The notes below the pieces were generated by a model that saw nothing but the letters and a program-made list of their open reading frames with translations, had not been told where the DNA came from and did no database searches. A stretch of DNA of 5,490 bases from Endomicrobium sp. (GTDB taxonomy: Bacteria > Elusimicrobiota > Endomicrobiia > Endomicrobiales > Endomicrobiaceae), in the NCBI GenBank assembly GCA_031264895.1, contig JAISDI010000239.1:1-5490 (forward strand). The letters are read 5' to 3'. The first letter of the stretch is position 1; every line of letters begins with the position of its first letter. A program made the translations under genes and the position numbers. Positions 1 to 5,294 of this stretch are shown piece by piece.

Positions 1-73
1 AGTAGATAAATATCAAGGAAAGAAAAGGAAGAATAAGAAGAGGAAGAAAAGAATAGAAGTAAACAGTAAGTAG
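1..73 (+). other. Polypurine tract, possibly the 3' end of a truncated reading frame
   Basis: Positions 16-60 are almost entirely A and G on the plus strand. The frame starting at position 2 stays open from the window edge to a TAG at 71-73 and would encode 23 residues ending in a very lysine/arginine-rich tail (KKRKNKKRKKRIEVNSK). This could be the C-terminus of a basic protein cut by the window edge, but a purine-only strand yields Lys/Arg/Glu codons whether or not it is translated. I do not recognise a family. The sequence upstream of position 1 is needed to decide. Confidence 0.25.
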
Positions 74-88
74 GAACTAGGGAAAGTA

Positions 89-235
89 GTTATTTTAATA
101 ACGGTAGGGCGAGTGTGCGTGTTGCCATTTTCAGAGGGCCTTTAGGCCCGTGCCTATAAAATGCCCTGGAGGGGCAGTGCAAGCCACCGGCACGGCCGGT
201 GGGTATGACTTTACTAAAGAAGTTTTTGTTTTACG
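89..235 (+). ncRNA. Candidate structured RNA with a run of GC-rich hairpins
   Basis: Several perfect stems follow one another in a stretch clearly richer in G and C than its surroundings. They are GTTAT/ATAAC (89-93 with 98-102); GGGCC/GGCCC with a TTTA loop (136-149), enclosed by CATTTT/AAAATG (126-131 with 158-163); TGCCC/GGGCA (162-166 with 172-176); and the 8-bp CCACCGGC/GCCGGTGG with a 3-base loop (184-202). The second and third stems share T162 and G163, so they either shift or exclude each other. GTGCC (150-154) can also pair with GGCAC (189-193), a possible pseudoknot or alternative pairing. No long open frame covers the region. A transcript running on to the terminator at 462-499 would be about 410 nt. 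The strand is inferred from that terminator. It has no visible RNase P, tmRNA, SRP or 6S signature, and the class is unknown. Confidence 0.4.
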
Positions 236-461
236 ACGAACATGTATCCCCGATAAAGACACTCGGAGATGACGACAAAGGAAAAAAGATGTTTTTTAGA
301 AAGATCTAATGGAATTTTTGGATTAAATGGTATTATTGTGGGTCAAGTATAGCTTTAAGAAAGTGGGAATTAACGACACGAAATAACTACAAAGACTATG
401 CCGTCTGCAAAGTCCTTCGCATAAGAGGAATTTACGACCATAGTGCTATATCACAAAATCA
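236..461. other. Stretch without a supported gene; possible decayed frame or 3' part of an RNA
   Basis: No complete gene is supported here. A 34-codon frame starts at ATG 205 and ends at TAA 307-309. The same frame is then open to TAA 517-519 but without an ATG until 501, so a decayed coding sequence is possible. ACTATG (395-400) can pair with CATAGT (439-444), and TATGC (397-401) alternatively with GCATA (419-423). This suggests competing helices if the region belongs to the upstream structured RNA. Neither reading is well supported. Confidence 0.25.
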
Positions 462-499
462 AAAAAGCAATCCGTCTAAAAAAAGGCGGATTGCTTTTT
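462..499. terminator. Two-way intrinsic terminator
   Basis: A 15-bp stem (462-476 with 485-499, one G-T wobble) closes an 8-base A-rich loop. The G/C-containing core GCAATCCG is bounded by A5 on the left and T5 on the right, so both strands read as a stem followed by a U-run. On the minus strand it lies 20 bp after the glnN stop codon and is its natural terminator. On the plus strand it would end any transcript from the region 1-461. Confidence 0.85.
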
Positions 500-518
500 G
501 CATGATAAAACTTATTTT

Positions 519-2615
519 TTAAAAAGCGTTCAGAAGTTTTTGATAGCTTGCAAGCGGCCAGTATTTGTCTGCGACCAAATCTTCCGCCGTGTCAATTTGT
601 TCTCTGATTTTTGCAAGGATTTCCGCGCCTTCAGAAGCGAAAGACTGCGCCGTTTCAGAAATGCCGCCGTGTTCAGAATTTAGAAATTTTTCAAGTTTTA
701 TTGTCAAAACGCGCGTATCGTCGTATATTTTGACCAGCATTTCTATTTCTTTCGGGAAAGAAGCGGATTTTACATTTAATTTCTCAAGTTCTTTATTTGT
801 TTTTGCCAAAACTTTTATCTGCTTGAGAACGGCGGGCAAAAGCAAAGTGTTTACTACTTTTATCGCATACTTATACTCTATATCTTTTATTTTTATGTAA
901 TTTTCAAGTTTTATTTCTATCTTTGACTCAAGCTCTCTTTTTGAAAATATTTTATATTTCTCAAAAGCCGCAACCACGTCGTCTTTGAGGAAAAATTGCA
1001 GCGCCTCCGGAGTTGTTTTTGCATTGGGCAAACCTCTTTTTTCGGCTTCTTTGTGCCATTCTTGCGAATATCCGTTTTCTTCAAACCTGACTTCTTTGGT
1101 TTCTGCGATTATCTCTTTTATGACTTCCAAAGCCGCCTGTTTTACGTCGGTGCCTTTTTTTGCGGATATTCTTTGTATTATTTCGTCAAAACCGTATATC
1201 GCCAAAAGGTTTAAAACCGTTCCGGTGTCCGCCGGATTTGCCGAAGAACCCAAAGCCCTGAATTCAAATTTGTTTCCCGTGAAAGCCACAGGGGAAGTTC
1301 TGTTTCTGTCGGAATAGTCTTTGTTTACTTTCGGGAGATTTTGGACGCCCAAAGTTATTTCGTTTATTTCTTTTTCGTTTATTGAGCCGGTTTTTTCTAT
1401 CGAGTTTAAAACGTCGTTTATAAATTCTCCGAGATAAACGGACATAATGGCAGGAGGAGCTTCGTTTGCGCCCAGCCTGTGATCGTTTCCGGCGTCCGCT
1501 ACGGAAGCTCTTAATATTCCGCCGAACTTTTTTACGCCCAAAAGCACGGCGCATATAGTGAGGAGGAACGTAATATTTTTAAGCGGAGATTTTGAAGGTT
1601 CAAAATAATTGATTCCCGTATTGTCGCCTATTGACCAGTTGAAATGCTTTCCCGAGCCGTTTACGCCGGCAAAGGGTTTTTCATGAAGCAGCGCAGTCAT
1701 GCCGTGTTTGTCCGCGACTTTTTTTAGCGTTTCCATAGCTTTTAAATTGTTGTCGATCGCCAAATTTTCTTCTTCGTAAAGCGGGGCAAGTTCAAACTGG
1801 TTTGGCGCGACTTCATTGTGCCTTGTTTTTATCGGAATTCCGTTACGGTATAATTCGTGGTCCAAATCTTCCATAAATTCAAGAATGTTTCCTTTGATAT
1901 TTCCGAAATAGTGGTCTTCAAGCTGCTGGCCTTTGGCAGGCGTGTTTCCGAAAAGCGTTCTGCCGGTTACCGTAATATCCGGCCTTGACTCAACCAGCTT
2001 TTTTGAAAGCAGAAAATATTCTTGTTCCACGCCTACAAAAACTTTTATCTGTTTTGCGTTTTTGTTGCCGAGCAGTTTTTGAAGTTCGATAGCTTTTTCG
2101 TTTAATGCGCTTATAGAACGCAAAAGAGGCGTTTTCACGTCCAAAACTTCGCCTGTCCAAGAAAGGAAAACCGACGGTATCACCAAAGTTTTCGTTTTTC
2201 CTGCTTCAAGAAGAAAGGCGGGGGAAGTCGGATCCCAAGCAGTGTACCCTCTTGCTTCAAAAGTCGAACGTATGCCGCCGGAAGGAAAAGAAGACGCATC
2301 CGGCTCGGACTGAACCAACTGCGAAGCGGAAAATCTTTCCATTATTTCGCCGTTATCCCCATAAGTTATAAATGAATCGTGTTTTTGCGCAGTGCCGCCT
2401 CTTTGAGGCTGAAACCAGTGCGTAAAATGCGTCGCGCCGTTTTCTATTGCCCATTCTTTCATGGCATGCGCTACTTCCGCCGCTATGGACTGGTCAAGAG
2501 GTTCAAGATTGTCAACTGCCGCCGCAAGCTTTTTGTAAACGTTTTTGCTTAACTTCTGTTCCATTACCTTTTTTGTGAATACCAATTCGCCGTAAAAATC
2601 ATGAATTGACTGCAT
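519..2615 (-). CDS. glnN: Type III glutamine synthetase (GlnN)
   Basis: This cytoplasmic enzyme makes glutamine from glutamate, ammonia and ATP and is the entry point of ammonia assimilation. The protein has 698 residues, normal for the large type III family and far longer than types I and II (about 350-470). Numbered from the chosen start, the type III N-terminal region includes THWFQPQRGGTAQKHDSF (65-82) and GGIRSTFEARGYTAWDPTS (113-131). The catalytic domain follows with EQEYFL (197-202, metal-binding glutamate region), HNEVAPNQFELA (266-277), GVNGSGKHFNWS (317-328, ammonia/glutamate loop region), DHRLGANEAPPA (378-389) and NRTSPVAFTGNKFEFRALGS (438-457, ATP and glutamate site arginines). 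The C-terminal 200 or so residues are helical and charged, typical of type III. All expected motifs are present and no frameshift is seen. An in-frame ATG at 2687 would add 24 residues but lies inside the predicted promoter; ATG 2615 has a strong AAAAGGAG and starts MQSIHDFYGELVF, like family members. The gene is monocistronic, with its own promoter and terminator. Confidence 0.97.
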   Translation of the reverse strand: MQSIHDFYGELVFTKKVMEQKLSKNVYKKLAAAVDNLEPLDQSIAAEVAHAMKEWAIENGATHFTHWFQPQRGGTAQKHDSFITYGDNGEIMERFSASQLVQSEPDASSFPSGGIRSTFEARGYTAWDPTSPAFLLEAGKTKTLVIPSVFLSWTGEVLDVKTPLLRSISALNEKAIELQKLLGNKNAKQIKVFVGVEQEYFLLSKKLVESRPDITVTGRTLFGNTPAKGQQLEDHYFGNIKGNILEFMEDLDHELYRNGIPIKTRHNEVAPNQFELAPLYEEENLAIDNNLKAMETLKKVADKHGMTALLHEKPFAGVNGSGKHFNWSIGDNTGINYFEPSKSPLKNITFLLTICAVLLGVKKFGGILRASVADAGNDHRLGANEAPPAIMSVYLGEFINDVLNSIEKTGSINEKEINEITLGVQNLPKVNKDYSDRNRTSPVAFTGNKFEFRALGSSANPADTGTVLNLLAIYGFDEIIQRISAKKGTDVKQAALEVIKEIIAETKEVRFEENGYSQEWHKEAEKRGLPNAKTTPEALQFFLKDDVVAAFEKYKIFSKRELESKIEIKLENYIKIKDIEYKYAIKVVNTLLLPAVLKQIKVLAKTNKELEKLNVKSASFPKEIEMLVKIYDDTRVLTIKLEKFLNSEHGGISETAQSFASEGAEILAKIREQIDTAEDLVADKYWPLASYQKLLNAF

Positions 2616-2622
2616 CAGTGTT

Positions 2623-2630
2623 CTCCTTTT
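2623..2630 (-). promoter_or_regulatory. Ribosome binding site that sets the glnN start
   Basis: On the minus strand AAAAGGAG lies 7 bases before ATG 2615. This decides the start against the upstream in-frame ATG at 2687, which has no comparable site. A short GGGTAAACCC inverted repeat sits just upstream (2636-2645). Confidence 0.85.
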
Positions 2631-2674
2631 TCTAGGGTTTACCCAAATTTCAGGCCTTCCCGGATATTTTTTAG

Positions 2675-2739
2675 TATAAAATAACATTTATATTATTAAA
2701 ACCAAGATGTCAAATCATAAAAAATCATGTTATTTTATA
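2675..2739. promoter_or_regulatory. 13-bp perfect inverted repeat flanking the glnN promoter
   Basis: TATAAAATAACAT (2675-2687) and its exact reverse complement ATGTTATTTTATA (2727-2739) lie with their centres 52 bp apart, close to five turns of B-DNA. One arm touches the -10 region and the other lies upstream of the -35 box. The layout suggests a dyad operator bound by two dimers on one face of the helix, or a looping site, possibly for nitrogen control of glnN. The sequences are AT-rich, so chance cannot be excluded. Confidence 0.45.
2685..2713 (-). promoter_or_regulatory. Probable glnN promoter
   Basis: On the minus strand a consensus TTGACA -35 box (2708-2713) is followed after 15 bp by TATAAA (2687-2692), or after 17 bp by TAAATG (2685-2690). 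Transcription would begin roughly 65 bases before the start codon. A second possible -10 box, TATACT (2673-2678), has only a poor -35. I saw no sigma54-type GG-N10-GC element. Confidence 0.6.
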
Positions 2740-2796
2740 ATTTTTGCTTTATGTTTTGTATAAAATTATAATTTCGTCAATAAAAAATAAAAAAAT

Positions 2797-2832
2797 AAAG
2801 GCGCTAAGGATAAATTTTTCCTCAGCGCCTTT
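2797..2832. terminator. Two-way terminator upstream of glnN
   Basis: The arms AAAGGCGCT-A-AGGA (2797-2810) and TCCT-C-AGCGCCTTT (2819-2832) form a 14-position stem with one A-C mismatch and an 8-base loop. On the minus strand it is followed directly by a long T-rich run, and on the plus strand by GCCGA and then T9. It most likely ends minus-strand transcription from the lipoprotein gene at 3166-3654 and shields the glnN promoter from read-through. Confidence 0.75.
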
Positions 2833-2906
2833 GCCGATTTTTTTTTATTTTTTTGTATTAAGTTGTAACTAATGTACAAACTTTTGATTATTTTGTCAAG
2901 GTACTA

Positions 2907-2944
2907 GCGCACGGTGTAGCGCACGGGTGCTTGCGTACGGTATA
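2907..2944. repeat. Three near-tandem copies of GCGCACGG
   Basis: GCGCACGGTGTA (2907-2918), GCGCACGGGTGCTT (2919-2932) and GCGTACGGTATA (2933-2944) follow head to tail. The block is much richer in G and C than the AT-rich sequence to its left. No function is evident; it may be part of the neighbouring palindromic element. Confidence 0.5.
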
Positions 2945-2951
2945 TTAGAAA

Positions 2952-3039
2952 GACAAAAGCAGATGCTGAAATAAATTCAGCATGACGACAACGTCCCTGT
3001 CTGTCACCCTGAACTCGTTTCAGGGTCTGCCTTTTTGTC
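2952..3039. repeat. 88-bp self-complementary element with three internal hairpins
   Basis: The ends GACAAAAGCAGA (2952-2963) and TCTGCCTTTTTGTC (3026-3039) are inverted repeats of each other with small differences. Between them sit ATGCTGAA/TTCAGCAT (2963-2970 with 2976-2983), GACG/CGTC (2984-2987 with 2992-2995) and ACCCTGAA/TTCAGGGT (3006-3013 with 3019-3026). Both large hairpins have 8-bp stems and 5-base loops. The whole can fold as a closed multi-branch structure, like dispersed intergenic palindromic repeats (REP- or MITE-like). No coding potential is seen. Its copy number in the genome is unknown. Confidence 0.6.
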
Positions 3040-3134
3040 GTTTATCGCCATTGCTTGAATCTGTTACAGGAATTTTTAAATACAAATCAGTAGGTTGATG
3101 ATAAACCTTTTAGCTTTTTTAGGTTTTTTATAGA

Positions 3135-3156
3135 AACCCAATTATAATTCTGGGTT
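3135..3156 (-). other. Stem-loop just after the lipoprotein gene
   Basis: AACCCA (3135-3140) pairs with TGGGTT (3151-3156) across a 10-base AT loop, 10 bp after the minus-strand stop codon at 3166. No T-run follows on the minus strand, so it is at best a weak terminator or an mRNA 3'-end stabiliser. Confidence 0.3.
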
Positions 3157-3165
3157 AAAAAGTCA

Positions 3166-3654
3166 CTATTGAACATTATAAACATTTTCAACGCTGAATT
3201 TGCTTGAAAAGCTCATTCCGTTAAATTCTATTTTAATTGTTCCTGCGTTAGCTGTCGGAACAAATATCACTTTGGAACCTGTAGCCGTATTTTCTCCGGT
3301 AGATTCAAAATATCCGTTTGTAGCAGACCAGACGGTATCAGACATATCTTCCAAAGATTCAACGTCATTTTCCATAAAATCTTCAGGATAAATCACAAGA
3401 GAAATAAGCTCGCATTTTAGAATATTACTAAAAATAAATTCATTATCCCTATCATTATATATATAACCATATGGCGTACCTGCAATATCTACGGCAGGAA
3501 AACTCTCCCGCACGTCAAATGCAAGAATCTTACCGTCTACAACAGTATAAGGTTTTTTATTGCCGCTGCTGTTGCTGCCGCTTCCTCCGCATGATATCAA
3601 TACAAAAGCCAGACAAAATACTAAAACAAACGTAAAAACAAAATTCTTTTTCAC
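3166..3654 (-). CDS. Small lipoprotein of unknown function with an Ig-like C-terminal part
   Basis: The 162-residue protein has a clear lipoprotein signal peptide: basic MKKN, a hydrophobic core to about residue 18, and lipobox LISC with the lipidated Cys at 22. A Gly/Ser/Asn linker (23-33) follows, giving a mature protein of about 141 residues anchored in the envelope. The rest is predicted beta-rich. The segment from WSATNGYF (about residue 109) through GSKVIFVPTANAGTIKIEF to the end has the pattern of bacterial Ig-like domains (W-S-x-x-N-G ... G-T-I-x-I-x-x-N-G); this is pattern recognition, not a database match. The start is GTG at 3654, with AAAAAAGGAG 6 bases upstream. Palindromic elements lie on both sides, and the gene is divergent from the iron operon. 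I do not recognise the family and assign no function. Confidence 0.8.
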   Translation of the reverse strand: MKKNFVFTFVLVFCLAFVLISCGGSGSNSSGNKKPYTVVDGKILAFDVRESFPAVDIAGTPYGYIYNDRDNEFIFSNILKCELISLVIYPEDFMENDVESLEDMSDTVWSATNGYFESTGENTATGSKVIFVPTANAGTIKIEFNGMSFSSKFSVENVYNVQ

Positions 3655-3685
3655 TTTTATCTCCTTTTTTATTATTTGAAATATA

Positions 3686-3793
3686 CCCCGCAGCTTGTTG
3701 CGGGGAACCGCTTAGCTGTCATACCGGCAAAAGCCGGTATCTAAGCCGACTTCCGTCGGCATGACAATTGATACCGCACAGTTTGCTGTACGG
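3686..3793. repeat. Cluster of four palindromes upstream of the lipoprotein gene
   Basis: Four hairpins lie in 108 bp: CCCCGCA/TGCGGGG (3686-3705), ATACCGGC/GCCGGTAT with an AAAA loop (3721-3740), GCCGAC/GTCGGC (3745-3760) and CCGcACAG/CTGTaCGG (3774-3793). The middle pair is bracketed by TGTCAT (3717-3722) and ATGACA (3761-3766). This resembles the dispersed GTCATnCC...GG-type palindromic repeats found in intergenic regions of many bacteria. It is GC-rich in an AT-rich spacer. It lies in the probable 5' leader of the minus-strand lipoprotein gene, so it could also act on that mRNA. Confidence 0.65.
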
Positions 3794-3814
3794 AGGTTTA
3801 TTTTTTATTTTACA

Positions 3815-3844
3815 AGTATATAACATAAATTTATAAAAATACAA
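3815..3844 (-). promoter_or_regulatory. Possible promoter of the lipoprotein gene
   Basis: On the minus strand TTGTAT (3839-3844) and TATACT (3815-3820) are separated by 18 bp. If used, the mRNA leader would be about 150 bases and include the palindrome cluster 3686-3793. A TATATT at 3680-3685 is an alternative -10 but has no good -35. AT-rich sequence makes chance matches likely. Confidence 0.3.
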
Positions 3845-3902
3845 TAACTTCATGGTATAACTAAAAATTTAATTTTATATTTTTTATTCTTAAAACTCTG
3901 TC

Positions 3903-3930
3903 TGCTTTTGAACTTTAAATAGCAAAAGCA
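3903..3930. promoter_or_regulatory. 8-bp inverted repeat upstream of the iron-operon promoter
   Basis: TGCTTTTG (3903-3910) and CAAAAGCA (3923-3930) are perfect inverted repeats with centres 20 bp apart, about two helical turns. They end 11 bp before the -35 box. The position suits an activator or repressor dimer. The related string CAAAAGCAGA also occurs at 2954-2963 in the palindromic element, so it could instead be a repeat remnant. Confidence 0.4.
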
Positions 3931-3941
3931 TGTTTATATAT

Positions 3942-3970
3942 TTGACAAAATGAAAATAATATTTTATATT
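3942..3970 (+). promoter_or_regulatory. Strong sigma70-type promoter of the FTR1-P19 operon
   Basis: TTGACA (3942-3947) is separated by exactly 17 bp from TATATT (3965-3970). The leader would be about 80 bases. Inside the spacer, AAAAT (3953-3957) and ATTTT (3961-3965) form an AT inverted repeat, where a Fur-type iron repressor would be expected to bind. The match to the canonical Fur box is poor, so iron control is inferred from gene function only. Downstream AGCAG (3990-3994) can pair with CTGCT (4009-4013) in the leader. Confidence 0.7.
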
Positions 3971-4043
3971 AATCTAAATTTTTTATATCAGCAGAAATAA
4001 TTTGTGTGCTGCTAATAAAATTTAAAAGACAGTCAATAATAAT

Positions 4044-4049
4044 AAGGAG
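4044..4049 (+). promoter_or_regulatory. Ribosome binding site of the FTR1 gene
   Basis: AAGGAG lies 8 bases before ATG 4058 and supports this start, which directly begins the signal peptide. Confidence 0.8.
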
Positions 4050-4057
4050 TTGCAGCA

Positions 4058-5239
4058 ATGTATAAATATTTTATGGTTTTTATAATATCCGTGTTTTTAT
4101 TTTGTCCGGCGGCTTTCGGAGCGCATAAGACATGGAATGACGTTGTTGATGAAATGGAAAGCGTTGCCAAAGAATCGTATAGTAAATATGCGGCGGGAGA
4201 TAAAAAGGCCGCAAAAGATGCCGTAGATAAAGCTTATTTCGGGTATTATGAAAAACTTGGTTTTGAAAAAACCGTTATGGCTTATATTTCCGGCGCGCGG
4301 GCGGCGCAGGTTGAATATCAGTTCAGTTTTATAAAAAAAGCCATAAATGCCGGAAAGCCGGATAAAGAAGTAAAGGAATCTTTAGATAAATTAGTTACTT
4401 TTTTAAGAGAAGACGCAAATAAGCTTGACGGAAAAGAAGAAAGCGCGTTAAGCATTTTTCTCGCTTCGCTTTTGATTATAACAAGAGAAGGTTTTGAAGC
4501 CATCATTATTGTAGGCGCGATTATCGCTTATCTGCGGCGCAGCGGTAATAAAGATAAAACGCGGTCGGTTTACGCGGGAGCGCTTATCGCCCTTGCGGCA
4601 AGCGTCGCTATGGCATTTGTATTAAACCGCATTTCAGGGCTTAGCGGAGCAAATCAGGAAATTATAGAAGGTTTTACAATGCTGCTTGCCGTAGTAGTGC
4701 TGTTTTATGTCAGCAATTGGATGGTATCCAAAGCCGGAGCGCAGCAATGGGGAAATTATATTGAGAAAAAAGTTCAGGGTTCTATCACAAAAGGGGGATT
4801 GTTTTCTCTTGCTTTCGCGGCTTTTCTCGCCGTGTTTCGCGAAGGCGCGGAAACGATTTTATTTTATCAGGCGCTTCTTGCAGATACCTCGACTTATTTT
4901 AATATGTTATGGCTTGGAATTGGCGCTGGCTGCGTCGCTCTTGTAATCATTTATATATTGATAAATATTTTGAGCATTAAGCTGCCGCTTAAACCGTTTT
5001 TTCTCGGGACAAGCGTTTTATTGTTTGTAATGTCGATTTCTTTTACGGGTTCAGGAATTAAAGAATTGCAGGAAGGAAACGTTATCAGCGTTACGCCGGC
5101 GCCGTTTATAGGTTCTGTAGACATACTCGGCATTTATCCGACGTTTGAAACGCTTACACCGCAGTTCGTTCTTTTAATACTTGCGGTCATATTATTTGCC
5201 GCGCATACGCGCAAATTGAAAAAACAAAAAGCAGCATAA
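4058..5239 (+). CDS. FTR1-family iron permease with a periplasmic N-terminal domain
   Basis: This inner-membrane permease imports iron; in the FTR1/EfeU family the two REGxE motifs lie in membrane helices and are needed for transport. Both are present: TREGFEA (142-148) and FREGAET (260-266). The 393-residue protein starts with a signal peptide (1-21, ending PAAFG), then a charged, probably helical exported domain (about 22-128), then about seven membrane segments: roughly 132-158, 170-190, 204-222, 245-271, 282-305, 312-329 and 367-383. The tail is short and basic (RKLKKQKAA). EfeU proteins without the N-terminal domain are about 276 residues; this longer type is found in FTR1-P19 systems. 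A P19-like lipoprotein gene follows 55 bp downstream, supporting a P19-dependent uptake route rather than EfeUOB. The substrate form (ferrous or ferric) cannot be read from the sequence. Names such as fetM or ftrC are used for relatives, but I give no symbol. Confidence 0.93.
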   Translation: MYKYFMVFIISVFLFCPAAFGAHKTWNDVVDEMESVAKESYSKYAAGDKKAAKDAVDKAYFGYYEKLGFEKTVMAYISGARAAQVEYQFSFIKKAINAGKPDKEVKESLDKLVTFLREDANKLDGKEESALSIFLASLLIITREGFEAIIIVGAIIAYLRRSGNKDKTRSVYAGALIALAASVAMAFVLNRISGLSGANQEIIEGFTMLLAVVVLFYVSNWMVSKAGAQQWGNYIEKKVQGSITKGGLFSLAFAAFLAVFREGAETILFYQALLADTSTYFNMLWLGIGAGCVALVIIYILINILSIKLPLKPFFLGTSVLLFVMSISFTGSGIKELQEGNVISVTPAPFIGSVDILGIYPTFETLTPQFVLLILAVILFAAHTRKLKKQKAA

Positions 5240-5252
5240 TAAAAAACAGCGT

Positions 5253-5268
5253 GATCTTAAAAAAGATC
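5253..5268 (+). other. Intercistronic hairpin between the two iron genes
   Basis: GATCTT (5253-5258) and AAGATC (5263-5268) form a perfect 6-bp stem with an AAAA loop. No T-run follows, so it is not a terminator. It could stabilise or process the mRNA between the permease and lipoprotein genes. Confidence 0.4.
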
Positions 5269-5277
5269 CGAAAATAA

Positions 5278-5286
5278 AAGGAGGAG
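5278..5286 (+). promoter_or_regulatory. Strong ribosome binding site of the P19-like gene
   Basis: AAGGAGGAG is a near-ideal Shine-Dalgarno sequence 8 bases before ATG 5295. It is stronger than that of the permease gene, as might be expected if the lipoprotein is needed in excess of the permease. Confidence 0.8.
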
Positions 5287-5294
5287 TTTGTTTT

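Noticed and set aside
89..499. RNase P RNA, tmRNA, SRP RNA, group I or group II intron
   Set aside because: The length of about 410 nt invited the comparison, but I could not find the conserved core strings of any of these classes; a GTGCG at 116-120 alone is not evidence for a group II intron.
565..1317. Several plus-strand open frames of 72-111 residues opposite glnN
   Set aside because: They are antisense shadows of a complete gene with all family motifs, and their translations are Ser/Phe-rich without any recognisable feature.
1264..1554. A 96-residue Arg/Lys/Ser-rich open frame on the minus strand within glnN
   Set aside because: It is an alternative frame of the well-conserved glutamine synthetase gene, strongly biased in composition and without a ribosome binding site.
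2616..2687. N-terminal extension of glutamine synthetase to ATG 2687
   Set aside because: It starts within the predicted -10 region, lacks a ribosome binding site and is not needed for any family motif; ATG 2615 has AAAAGGAG at ideal spacing.
3103..3130. Plus-strand terminator AAACCT/AGGTTT followed by T6
   Set aside because: The stem is short and AT-rich with a 12-base loop, and no plus-strand gene lies upstream for it to serve.
2952..3793. CRISPR array made of the palindromic repeats
   Set aside because: The repeats differ in sequence, are not regularly spaced with unique spacers, and no cas gene is present.
4707..4946. A 79-residue plus-strand frame inside the FTR1 gene
   Set aside because: It overlaps the second REGxE motif region of the permease in another frame, has no ribosome binding site and is compositionally a shadow.
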